Assembly (NCBI RefSeq): GCF_014672835.1
Contig: NZ_CP060244.1
Location: 1,777,001-1,841,000, forward strand
Direction of reading: 5' to 3'
DNA from: Entomobacter blattae
GTDB taxonomy: Bacteria > Pseudomonadota > Alphaproteobacteria > Acetobacterales > Acetobacteraceae
DNA: 64,000 nt
The position numbers and the translations under genes were made by a program. Each line of letters opens with the position of its first letter. The stretch's first letter is position 1. Below the pieces are notes generated by a model. The model made no database searches. It was not told the origin of the DNA and was given only the letters and a program-made list of their open reading frames with translations. Of the stretch, positions 26,109-33,884 are shown piece by piece.

Positions 26109-27412
26109 GCGAAAGGCTGTGGAAAAGGGTTGACGTCTTCTTCACAAAAAGAACTTTTATGATATGAGTTTGCAACATTGTATAAGCGTTGGCTTCCTAG
26201 ATACCTGGCCTTCATGACACTAGAGAAAGGCATTAACTCCGGAATAATTGCGCGAATAACATAAACTCCGAAATCACGAATGTCATCAGTGGTAAGATCT
26301 CTAAGATATATATCAAGACCTTTACTAATGAGATGATCTATAAGTTCTTTGGTTGTTTGGAATTTGATTCTATGTTTATTTATATCGGAATAGGTGATTT
26401 TATCGTTAGAATTGAGCAGAAAATCAAAAGCAAAGTTATAGATAGATTGCCCCGTATATAGGGCACCATCATGAATTTTAATGCAATCGTAAGGTGTTTT
26501 AGCAACTATATCGTTTTGAGTAATCATGTTTTCTAAAGCGATTTCCACACAGAATACTTCTGAAATTGCTTTTAGAATACCTTGGTTAATATCTGAGTTT
26601 GTTGAGCAACCAACAATAGTACCCAACTGGAAATGATCTGGGTTACGTTTAACCGCATAAAATGTTGGTATAGAGAATTCTCCCAGGTTAACAAAAACTG
26701 TAATAGGTCTACCAATTTGATAACTGTTTTCTATTATCTCTATAACATCACGACTTAAATCAGAAGAAAGCTCTAATTTTGGTAGGGCGATATTAGCCAA
26801 CCAAACGGTAGAGATCACATCCCTTTCAATAATTTCTAGTATTGCTCTTTGAATTGCTTCATCGCGACTAAAATGAGCTGCTACGCCAGTTGAAATAGGA
26901 AGACAAAACTTCTCATTCTCAAACCTATTCTGTAAAAAATAAGCCATTACTAAAGGAAGAAATACCCGTTTTTTAGATCTGCAGGAGTACCCTAGTACCC
27001 ATCTTATTTCTTCGTTCTCTTGATATTGTCCTGTAATGTTTGAATAATTGGTAAGTTCATTCTGTGAAAATAACGGGATATTGTCCATTGACATATGATT
27101 ATTGAGATTTTTCCCAGAAGAAAAAATAATATCTTTAGGGTCGAGAACAGTACTTGAGTAACGCTCCAATCCCTCCATACAAGCTTTTAATAAAGCTTTT
27201 TTTGGGTCTTTAGATACCCCAGTTCCTGAAAGTTCACTGTTGTTATCTACAAATACATATGAACCGTTATGTTGCCCATTTTGGGTTACATAAGTTTGAT
27301 TAATATTACCAATATCTCCAGAAAAAAAATCTGGATAAAGTTGCTCACCCAAAATTAAAGGGGGTGCTAAGTAGTCCTGTGTAATTCTTTTAATAAACTT
27401 ATCAGGATTCAT
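26105..27412 (-). CDS. YcaO-domain cyclodehydratase (azoline-forming)
   Basis: ATP-dependent YcaO enzyme that cyclises Cys, Ser and Thr to azolines on a precursor peptide. ATP/Mg-binding helices are visible at about residues 65-86 (VSKDPKKALLKACMEGLERY) and 176-198 (GVAAHFSRDEAIQRAILEII, then ERD). The last residues are NPFPQPFA, giving PxPxP at 429-433, the C-terminal motif linked to azoline-forming YcaO proteins and required for activity in BalhD/McbD-type enzymes. The 435-residue length is standard. The start overlaps the second precursor-like peptide by 11 bp; the partner protein follows with an ATGA overlap. Confidence 0.9.
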   Translation of the reverse strand: MNPDKFIKRITQDYLAPPLILGEQLYPDFFSGDIGNINQTYVTQNGQHNGSYVFVDNNSELSGTGVSKDPKKALLKACMEGLERYSSTVLDPKDIIFSSGKNLNNHMSMDNIPLFSQNELTNYSNITGQYQENEEIRWVLGYSCRSKKRVFLPLVMAYFLQNRFENEKFCLPISTGVAAHFSRDEAIQRAILEIIERDVISTVWLANIALPKLELSSDLSRDVIEIIENSYQIGRPITVFVNLGEFSIPTFYAVKRNPDHFQLGTIVGCSTNSDINQGILKAISEVFCVEIALENMITQNDIVAKTPYDCIKIHDGALYTGQSIYNFAFDFLLNSNDKITYSDINKHRIKFQTTKELIDHLISKGLDIYLRDLTTDDIRDFGVYVIRAIIPELMPFSSVMKARYLGSQRLYNVANSYHKSSFCEEDVNPFPQPFA

Positions 27413-27662
27413 TAGGGTCTCTTTTATAACTGGTGCTCTTTATACCACCAGTACATCCAAATGTTCCAGCAGTTCCAGCTGTTCCAAATGTTCCACCTAC
27501 ACTGCCTACTGACCCGAAAGATCCGCAGGTGCCAAAACAAGAGAAACTTTTTTTTCTATTTGTGGTGCTTTCAGATGACTCAGAAATCTGTATGTCAGAT
27601 AAATCATCATTTTGTAGAGAATTTTTCTTATCCAAGATGCCAACCTTATATTTATGTTGCAA
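27402..27662 (-). CDS. Second precursor-like peptide with Gly-Ser/Thr/Cys repeat core
   Basis: Up to 86 residues: a polar, acidic leader rich in Ser and Asp, then a core from about residue 40 beginning SCFGTCGSFGSVGSVGGTFG, followed by TAGTAGTFGCTGG and a basic tail. Almost every second or third core residue is a cyclisable Ser, Thr or Cys preceded by Gly. There is no ATG; the frame can start at TTG 27662, but a TTG at 27635 has AAGG 8 nt upstream and is attractive, giving 77 residues. Unlike the first peptide it has no double-glycine site before the core. It overlaps ycaO by 11 bp, so expression is coupled to the modifying enzyme. Confidence 0.7.
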   Translation of the reverse strand: MQHKYKVGILDKKNSLQNDDLSDIQISESSESTTNRKKSFSCFGTCGSFGSVGSVGGTFGTAGTAGTFGCTGGIKSTSYKRDPNES

Positions 27663-27695
27663 ATATAGATTTATTTATCTTCTAGATTGAAACTC

Positions 27696-27911
27696 CTAAG
27701 AGGAACACCCCATACACATACTAGAGGATCCACTGCCGAAAGTTCCAACGGTCCCAACGGTTCCAGCAGTTCCTGCGGTTCCTACAGAACCGAAACAACT
27801 AGTTTCCCCACCAGAAACTTGATTTAATAGAAAATCGATATCCATATCTTTGAAATACTCTTCAAATGTTTGTAGATCACTTGATTTTTGTATTGGTTTG
27901 GTTTTATTCAT
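27696..27911 (-). CDS. First precursor-like peptide, double-Gly leader and Gly-Thr repeat core
   Basis: A 71-residue peptide. Residues 1-35 form an acidic leader with FEEYFKDMDIDFLLNQVSGG; GG at 34-35 is a typical bacteriocin leader cleavage site. The core (36-71) has C39, then SVGTAGTAGTVGTVGTFGS (42-60) with a Thr or Ser at every third position, each after Gly, and a Ser/Cys-rich end, GSGSSSMCMGCSS. Seventeen of 36 core residues are Ser, Thr or Cys. The Gly-before-Ser/Cys pattern recalls microcin B17, and the Ser-rich C-terminus ending in Ser recalls class IIb siderophore microcins. The SD GAGG lies 5 nt before the ATG, and a Fur-like box lies 20 bp upstream of the start. Confidence 0.8.
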   Translation of the reverse strand: MNKTKPIQKSSDLQTFEEYFKDMDIDFLLNQVSGGETSCFGSVGTAGTAGTVGTVGTFGSGSSSMCMGCSS

Positions 27912-27931
27912 TTAGCCTCACTATCGTTTTT

Positions 27932-27950
27932 AATAACCATTATCATTTAC
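27932..27950 (-). promoter_or_regulatory. Fur-like box between the peptide cluster and the divergent transporter
   Basis: On the minus strand GTAAATGATAATGGTTATT matches the 19-bp Fur consensus at about 14 of 19 positions. It lies 20 bp upstream of the first peptide gene and about 70 bp upstream of the divergent gene at 28019, so it could govern both. Confidence 0.5.
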
Positions 27951-28018
27951 AAACACTATTTCATAAAAGTTAGAATACGCAAGCAGTAATATGATAAATA
28001 AATTGTTACATATAAGTT

Positions 28019-29270
28019 ATGTTCATCAATAATTCTAAAAAATCTTTTTTTGTTAATTTTTTAGATTGGATAGAAGAGTTGTGGTTTCTTTATCCGGTTA
28101 TGATTGGTGTAATAGGGGGGTTATTAAATGCTGTACAGCAAAGTCAGAAAATTTTGTTTTTTTCAGTTAAACAAGACTTAAATGTATCTAGTATAGATAT
28201 GGCTGTATTATTTGGTGTTCCCAATTTATGTTTTGGCAGCATATCAGCTTTAATATTGGCTTTTTTATAAAAGATAAGGTATGGTATAACATAAATACAA
28301 TTTCTTATTTTTGTTGTTTCTTTATTCTATTATTGTCATTTAGTAGGAATTTTTATTGGTTTTTTGTTGCCAATTATTTTTATGGTACTTGTGAATTTTT
28401 GTTGATACCATTATTATTTTCCTCTACAGCAGAAAAAATCTCCTTACAAAAAATTTTCTTTGCTGATTTGATATTGGGAATAAGTATAGTTTTAATAACT
28501 TGGTTTTTTTAAAGTATTTAAATATTTTATATATTTATTATTACGATAATTTAGATATTTTTAGATAGAGGTTTTACTTAAGAGTAATTTCTTTTTCTTG
28601 TTTCTTATTTATGATTATTTTTAATATTTTCTTTTTTAACAGAAAAATAGTAAAAGATAATAAATCTATCTATATAGGAGAAAAAAAACACATTAAGAAA
28701 TATAATAGTATATTTCTGGTTGTTTTGTTCTTTTTTGTCTCACTGTCTGGTCAGGTAATGAGTGAGTGTATATCAATTATTATTATTAATAATAATAAAA
28801 ATAATAATATTGAAAATATTTTTTTATTCTCATATATTTTTTGTTACTTATTGAATTTTATTTTAATTTCCTTAGAAAGGAGATTTTTTAAAATAAAAAT
28901 TACTACATTAACATTTTTCTGTTTTTTTATTTTGTATTTTTACATTGTTTTTTGTATTGTATTATATCCTTTTAACAAGTTTAATATGGTATATTTATTT
29001 TTTTCTTCTATTTTATCATCTTATATTGTAAATAATTTAATTAGATATAATATTCAAGTGAAATATACTATAGATACACAAAAATTTTTATTTTCATTAT
29101 ACTCCACATCAATGACACTATCCTTGTCTGTATCGTTATATTTTCCTTTGTTTATATCAAAATATTTTGATATAAGTTTGATGTGTGTAAGTTTATTTAT
29201 CTCTGTTTTAAGTCTTTTTATTTTCTTATTTTTATTTAAACGTTTATTTTATAGTAAATTAATTAAATAA
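28019..29270 (+). pseudogene. Broken multi-spanning membrane transporter (MFS-like)
   Basis: Three consecutive plus-strand frames (28019-28270, 28228-28512, 28611-29270) together encode about 410 very hydrophobic residues with roughly 10-12 membrane helices, the size of an MFS permease. The first break is at a TTTTTT run near 28261, where one more T would join ILAFF to IKDKVWYNIN. The second is at the T8 run near 28503, after which the frame also meets an in-frame TAG. The third part starts ...FLFMIIFNIFFFNRK. It is transcribed divergently from the peptide cluster. Export, immunity or siderophore uptake are possible original roles; sequence alone does not decide. Confidence 0.65.
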
Positions 29271-29311
29271 GATTTTATTTATGAGATTTCTTTCTTTTGA
29301 GATTTTATTAA

Positions 29312-29739
29312 TTGGCGAAGAATTTGTGCTTCTGGATTGAAAACGCCCGTCTGTTTAATACAGTCTATTTTACGGAATACTCACAAGACAAAACATTAAA
29401 AGCCTCTTATGTTGGAACAGAGAAATTTCTTTTCCTTCAGATATCATATTTACCGGTATTGTTGTGCAAGATGTTGATACTGAAACCTTGGGCTATAAGG
29501 AAGAGAGTTTTTTCCGATATATAAATAGTGAAATTGTAGCGCTTTTCTATCGGGGGTATCCTTCTAAAGGTAAGTTAAAGAGGATATCCAATACAGAACT
29601 TCATATTACTTTATCTTGTACAAGTCTAGTGATGCTTGCGAATTCATATGGAAATATTAAAATAAAATATTTTTTTCCAAAGAATTGTCCAGAAAAAGAA
29701 GATAATCCTGATGATGTAGTCGTATATTGCCTATCGTAA
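29312..29739 (+). pseudogene. Small hypothetical protein, apparently frameshifted
   Basis: One frame (29312-29524) begins LAKNLCFWIENARLFNTVYF and reads well to about 29425; another frame takes over from there (SFPSDIIFTGIVVQDVDTET) and runs to 29739, ending KEDNPDDVVVYCLS. Read together they would give a soluble protein of about 140 residues. The second part could also be translated alone from the GTG at 29464 (91 residues). No family recognised and no signal peptide. Position between the broken transporter and the type IV secretion remnant suggests island decay. Confidence 0.4.
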
Positions 29740-29756
29740 AGTAAAAAACCGGGTAT

Positions 29757-30425
29757 CTAGATAATTTGTTGGTGTAATATTCTCATCAATAATTTTCCCC
29801 CTATTCCATCTATTTTGCCAGTGAGTGAGGTAGTTTTTTGCGAGTTGTGGGGAATGGGAGATGACGAGGGCGTTCTCGCTGTTACGCCTTTCGGCAGACT
29901 GTGTGTAGTTGAAGGGGTAGTTTCTACGGTTTCTTCATCAGCGATGATGACCTTGTCGTGCTGGATGGCAAAATCGCTATCCGTGCGGATGAGAATGCCT
30001 GCTTCTTTGAGTGCGGTAAGGGCTTTGGTACTGTAGCGATCCCTGTTGCCCTTTTCGTCAACCACCATCCTGACATCCACTCCGCACGCTTTGGCATTGA
30101 TCAGGGCCGTGGTGATGTTGGGTGCGGTAAAGGAATAGGCCATAATCCGCAACGAGGACTGGGCATTGTTGATGACAGAAAGTACGAGTGCTTCAGCGCT
30201 GCCTTCGGGTGAGAAGCCCGCCTGTAGGGTAGGCGCAGGAAGGACAGGGGAGTTTGCAGATGAAGGGGGATGAGGAGAGGGGGAGGCAGCCTGATCCTGC
30301 ACAAGGGTAATGGGGGCAGGAGTGGTTTCAAAAGCCTGTTTGAGTCTTGGCCAATAAGGGTAAAGGCTTAAAATAATGATAAAAGCTGACAATACTCCAT
30401 AAACTGTATTCCTGTTCCAGTTCAT
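29757..30425 (-). pseudogene. Phospholipase D-like nuclease, frameshifted in the active-site region
   Basis: Nuc-type phospholipase D proteins are periplasmic nucleases often encoded in conjugation loci. A membrane anchor/signal (VYGVLSAFIIILSLYPYW) and a Pro/Ser linker precede the PLD fold with GSAEALVLSVINNAQSSLRI and the catalytic HxK motif in IQHDKVIIADEETVET. After VET the annotated frame degenerates, but the next frame reads YPFNYTQSAERRNSENALVI and YLTHWQNRW, the normal end of the family. A deletion near 29915-29925, probably removing the Gly-Ser of the HKD motif, has broken the gene. Its start overlaps virB11 as ATGA. Confidence 0.8.
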
Positions 30426-31501
30426 GACGTTATGCCCCTCTTGCCTTTGGGGTCATAGAGAATTTTTTTGACTTCCCAGTTTTTCATGAAGACAACCACA
30501 TCAAGGGTCTGCTCTATCTTCCTGCGAATGGTCTCAAATTCCATACCCTGGCCCACCGCACTCTGCTTGACGAGATCAGCAATACGGGAGGAGGTTGTGA
30601 GCGCACTGTCGGCATGGGTGGAGAAGATACCCCCTGGATGACCCGTATTAGCCCCGGCCAGATAATCCCATGCCGCTTCATCGCGCAGCTCGGCCATGAT
30701 GATCCGATCGGGTGTCAGTCTTGTGCAGGCACGCAGGGCTTCACTAACGGTAATCCGACCCACGTCACCCTTTTGCTCATACATCAGGAAGCCTGCTTCT
30801 CCCGCATTGGGGGCGGTGATCTCATGAATATCTTCGAGGATGATAAGACGCTCATGGGAAGGGACTTCCAAAAGCAGGGAACGGGTGAGGGTGGACTTGC
30901 CAGAGCCGGTGGACCCGGCGACTGCAATATTCTGGTGGTTTTGAACGGCTAGGGTAAAGAAGGTTGGCAAATCCCCTTTATCAAGCAGTTTAAGCATCTC
31001 CATTTCAAAGGGGAAAAGCTCGCCTTTCTGGTTTTGCCTTTTGTGGCTGAAGCCTGCAAAGCGCTTTTCCTGTTCAAGCTGGGCCAGAGTTTTGGTCACG
31101 GGCAAATGCTTGCGAAAGGAGAGAAGCACAGTGCCCGGTAGCGTTGCCGGAGGCCAGCAGATGATCCCTCGGGTGCCGTCAGGCAACAGCACATCATTAA
31201 TGGGCTTTCTGCCCTTGCCATTAAAGGCGAGCAGGGCGTTGGTCAAAGTGTGCAGCATGGGTTCTGTTATGGCAGGATCAGGAAAGAATGTCTTGCCTGT
31301 GGTGGTGTCACAGACCACTTCGCCAAAACGGTTGATCCTGATCTCAAAGATGTCTGGATCACCAAGATAGCGATCCAGAGGGGAGAGCACCTGTCTTGCA
31401 GCATAATCGCGCCGTGGTGTTGGGTTTGGGCTAGGAGTAGGGGATTGGCCCTGACGTAGCTCTTGACTGTGATCCTGACTCGGACTTAGGTTCTGGCTCA
31501 T
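30422..31501 (-). CDS. virB11: VirB11/TrbB-type secretion ATPase
   Basis: Hexameric traffic ATPase of type IV secretion systems. A Pro-rich N-terminal extension precedes the N-terminal domain ([19 protein letters not shown]). Walker A is GSTGSGKST, the Asp box is [10 protein letters not shown], and the Walker B and His boxes are [16 protein letters not shown] and [14 protein letters not shown]. The 359-residue length is complete. It overlaps virB10 and the phospholipase D gene by 4 bp on each side. No other VirB proteins are present in the window, so it is probably a remnant of a plasmid or ICE. Confidence 0.92.
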   Translation of the reverse strand: MSQNLSPSQDHSQELRQGQSPTPSPNPTPRRDYAARQVLSPLDRYLGDPDIFEIRINRFGEVVCDTTTGKTFFPDPAITEPMLHTLTNALLAFNGKGRKPINDVLLPDGTRGIICWPPATLPGTVLLSFRKHLPVTKTLAQLEQEKRFAGFSHKRQNQKGELFPFEMEMLKLLDKGDLPTFFTLAVQNHQNIAVAGSTGSGKSTLTRSLLLEVPSHERLIILEDIHEITAPNAGEAGFLMYEQKGDVGRITVSEALRACTRLTPDRIIMAELRDEAAWDYLAGANTGHPGGIFSTHADSALTTSSRIADLVKQSAVGQGMEFETIRRKIEQTLDVVVFMKNWEVKKILYDPKGKRGITS

Positions 31502-32262
31502 GGGGCACTTCCATAAGCCAGTGAGTAAACCGATGAGAAGTCGAGGTCACGGGCAACATAGATGGAGACCACATCACCTTGCTGGTCATAAAGGGTGGGG
31601 GGAATATTGACCGTGTTCTGCAACACAGTATTGCCCATCTGGCTGGTCTGTTGCTGGGTATTGGAGGTGGAGATATTGGCCGTGTTGTGTTTTTGCGTGA
31701 GATTTGACAGCGTGCCAATAGTAGACTGGCTTAGGTCAGAGAACAGGCTGATCATCATTGCATCGCCAAAGCGGTCGAAGAAGTGGGTATCGACCTGCCC
31801 CTCAATACCAGCACTGCCAAGCCGGTTGGTGCCGGGGCTGTCAAGATTGACCACCACACCATCAGGGTTGCGCAGGCGTGTCCACAAGACAAAGATACGT
31901 TCCTGTCCGTGGGAGAGACCAGAAGAGACCTCCCCATCCACCACAGCCCCTTTGTCAATCAGACGCACTGTGCCATCAGCTGAAAACACATCCCGGCTGA
32001 CCCGGCACGAGACCAGCCCTGCCACAGTGGTATCGAGCTCTGTTAATGTCCCACAGGTGATCATTGTTCCCTTGGGCACCATGAAGCGGGGATGGGCCAT
32101 GACGGAAGCAGGAGCTGGAGCTCTGTGATCGCCTGAAAGTCTTCTGCTCAAGGCAGAACTTTCTTCAGACTTGCGTTCAGGCATCGGTTTTTTCTCGGCA
32201 CTTCCTGTATCAATGCCAGAGCCCATGGAGCCCCCAAACCCACTTTCCAGCCTGCGCTGCAA
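31498..32262 (-). CDS. virB10: VirB10/TrbI-type protein, N-terminally truncated
   Basis: The C-terminal periplasmic/outer-membrane domain of VirB10, which links both membranes in type IV secretion. The conserved [39 protein letters not shown] and [20 protein letters not shown] segments and the antenna region are present, ending with the [17 protein letters not shown] pattern. The usual cytoplasmic tail and transmembrane helix are missing: the frame is open upstream only to a stop at 32350-32352, with the Pro-rich [20 protein letters not shown]. Initiation is uncertain; TTG 32262 is only the first candidate. The truncation point lies about 90 bp from tRNA-Leu. Confidence 0.8.
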   Translation of the reverse strand: MQRRLESGFGGSMGSGIDTGSAEKKPMPERKSEESSALSRRLSGDHRAPAPASVMAHPRFMVPKGTMITCGTLTELDTTVAGLVSCRVSRDVFSADGTVRLIDKGAVVDGEVSSGLSHGQERIFVLWTRLRNPDGVVVNLDSPGTNRLGSAGIEGQVDTHFFDRFGDAMMISLFSDLSQSTIGTLSNLTQKHNTANISTSNTQQQTSQMGNTVLQNTVNIPPTLYDQQGDVVSIYVARDLDFSSVYSLAYGSAP

Positions 32263-32453
32263 GGCCAGCTCTTCAGGAGTGGGAATATGCTTTTTTGGGA
32301 GAGAGGTGGGTGGCCAGACTACAACAGTAAGGTTTTTCTTATTTATTTTTTAAGGGGAGAAGGAACGGTTTGCTAAAATAGAGCGATAACGTAATTGTGC
32401 TTACACCCAATTACACCAAATGATCACATAAACCATTGAAATAAAAAAATTAA

Positions 32454-32540
32454 TGGTGCCCAGAAGAAGACTCGAACTTCCACAACCTTGCGGTCACAGG
32501 TACCTGAAACCTGCGCGTCTACCAATTCCGCCATCTGGGC
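32454..32540 (-). tRNA. tRNA-Leu (anticodon CAG)
   Basis: An 87-nt class II tRNA read on the minus strand. The acceptor stem GCCCAGA pairs with TCTGGGC, the anticodon stem CAGGT/ACCTG encloses TTCAGGT with anticodon CAG, a long variable arm follows, the T arm is GTTCGAGTC-like, and CCA is encoded at the 3' end. Its 3' end points toward the accessory island, the usual geometry for an integration target, but no duplicated 3' end was found in the window. Confidence 0.95.
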
Positions 32541-32561
32541 ATAAACCAAATCTGTAAGCTT

Positions 32562-32588
32562 ATTATCCCGAAAAAAAGATAGGGTCAA
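32562..32588 (-). promoter_or_regulatory. Probable promoter of tRNA-Leu
   Basis: TTGACC as -35 (32583-32588) and a GATAATAA region as -10 lie about 15-17 bp apart, ending roughly 20 bp before the tRNA 5' end. Confidence 0.5.
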
Positions 32589-32785
32589 TGCTTAGGAAGG
32601 ATTTTTTCCATTTTGGTTTCCATTTTCAAAAGAAAAATTCTGTTCGAAGTTTAACGGATCTCCTCTTGGCTTTTGAGGTTATTAAGAAGTATAAGAGAGC
32701 CGGCTATGTTATGATATGAGCAGGTATTTCTGCCCATGGGTAAGAAATAGTCCTTGTGGCTTACCAATTGCGGATGAAAGAAATT

Positions 32786-33736
32786 ATGGAAACACGTAAT
32801 ATTGTTACAATTTTTGATAGTAACAGCCCATTAATTCATTATGTTGTCAAACGGTTGGCTGCACTGGGGTATATCATACGTGTTGCGTCTTCCCGTCCTG
32901 AGCAGCTGGCATGGTTACGGATGCTAGGGCGTGTTGGCCAAATAGTGCCACTCTATGCCAATTTAAAAGATGAAGACACTTTAACGCGGGCTGTGGAAAG
33001 TGCCCGTTATGTTATTAATATTTCTGGTCGGGGACGTGGCCGCTCTAAGCTTGATTTTCAAAGAAATGGCGTTAAGGGAGCAGAATTTATTGCCCGGCTT
33101 TCTGCAGCTGCCGGAGTTGAGCGGTTATTCTATATTTCTGTGCTTGGGGCTGAAGAAAAAAGCGCTTCATCATTCTTAAAAAGCCATTTTTTAGCAGAGC
33201 AAGCAACGATCCAGCATTTCCCACAGGCGACAGTGTTCAGAACGTCGGTTGTTTTTGGCCCAGAAGATAGGTTTTTAAACGTATTGGCAAGCTGGGGAAG
33301 GTATATGGTTATTATGCCTGTAATTTACCCTGATACACGCCTGCAACCCGTCTATGCAGGGGATATAGGTGATGCATTACGGATAGCCCTTCAAACCCCA
33401 GCCACGGCTGGAAAAGTTTTTGAGCTTGCTGGCCCACGAGTATGGACAGTCCGTGAGCTTATGACCATGATCATGCAGATAACCCGCAGACCACAGCCTT
33501 TAGTCAATGTTTCTCCTGCGTTAATGCGAATGGCAGGACATTTACTCAGATTTTTACCGGGAGAGATCGTAACACCAGATATTATTGATCTTCTTGTTTC
33601 TGATTCGATAGAGAGCGGAATGTTGCCAGGGCTATCTGCACTTGGGATTGTTCCGACGCCTGTAGAAATGATTGCTTCTTCTTATTTGTTTCGGTATAGG
33701 GTGGGCGGTGAGAAAAGGCCCATTGAGGCTGTATAA
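32786..33736 (+). CDS. NAD(P)-binding epimerase-like protein, NDUFA9/complex I assembly type
   Basis: Extended short-chain dehydrogenase fold of the group that includes mitochondrial NDUFA9. The N-terminal Rossmann region is IVTIFDSNSPLIHYVVKRLA, where the usual GxxGxxG glycine pattern is degenerate (FDSNSPLIH); then come VINISGRGRG, VERLFYISVLGAE and TVFRTSVVFGPEDRFLN. The loss of glycines may mean weak cofactor binding or a structural role. I use ATG 32786; ATG 32774 or GTG 32756 are alternatives with equally weak ribosome binding sites. Monocistronic beside tRNA-Leu. Confidence 0.8.
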   Translation: METRNIVTIFDSNSPLIHYVVKRLAALGYIIRVASSRPEQLAWLRMLGRVGQIVPLYANLKDEDTLTRAVESARYVINISGRGRGRSKLDFQRNGVKGAEFIARLSAAAGVERLFYISVLGAEEKSASSFLKSHFLAEQATIQHFPQATVFRTSVVFGPEDRFLNVLASWGRYMVIMPVIYPDTRLQPVYAGDIGDALRIALQTPATAGKVFELAGPRVWTVRELMTMIMQITRRPQPLVNVSPALMRMAGHLLRFLPGEIVTPDIIDLLVSDSIESGMLPGLSALGIVPTPVEMIASSYLFRYRVGGEKRPIEAV

Positions 33737-33884
33737 GAATGTGCAGTCCAAAAACTTGCTTCTCTTGTAAAAAGCTTTAGGAATAGCTTCGTTTGGGGTT
33801 TTGCTCCGGCTGAGATTATCGTATATTTTTCCAGGAGTTTTTAAGTAAGGGAAATAGAAACTGGATATATCTGCAGCTATACAA

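Larger units (their letters stand above)
13080..32450. mobile_element. Accessory island with plasmid/ICE remnants beside tRNA-Leu
   Basis: Between the ribonuclease D gene and tRNA-Leu(CAG) lie about 19 kb without housekeeping genes. They include a broken topoisomerase III gene, a truncated virB10 with virB11 and a phospholipase D gene (conjugation-type remnants), a siderophore receptor, a peptide-modification cluster and many frameshifted genes. Base composition swings from very AT-rich (21-29 kb) to GC-richer (30-32 kb). I found no integrase, no transposase and no duplicated tRNA end, so the borders are inferred from gene content. Confidence 0.45.

Noticed and set aside
27433..27690. Plus-strand frame with a Pro/Val-rich repeat opposite the precursor peptides
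   Set aside because: It is the antisense shadow of the Gly-Thr codon repeats; it has no ribosome binding site and the minus-strand peptides have leader, SD and operon context.
32454..32477. tRNA-Leu 3' end as a duplicated attachment site
   Set aside because: No second copy of the tRNA 3' end was found in the window, so att sites cannot be claimed.
33737..33884. Possible SAM-II riboswitch before metX
   Set aside because: The conserved core elements of the SAM-II motif were not seen in the leader.
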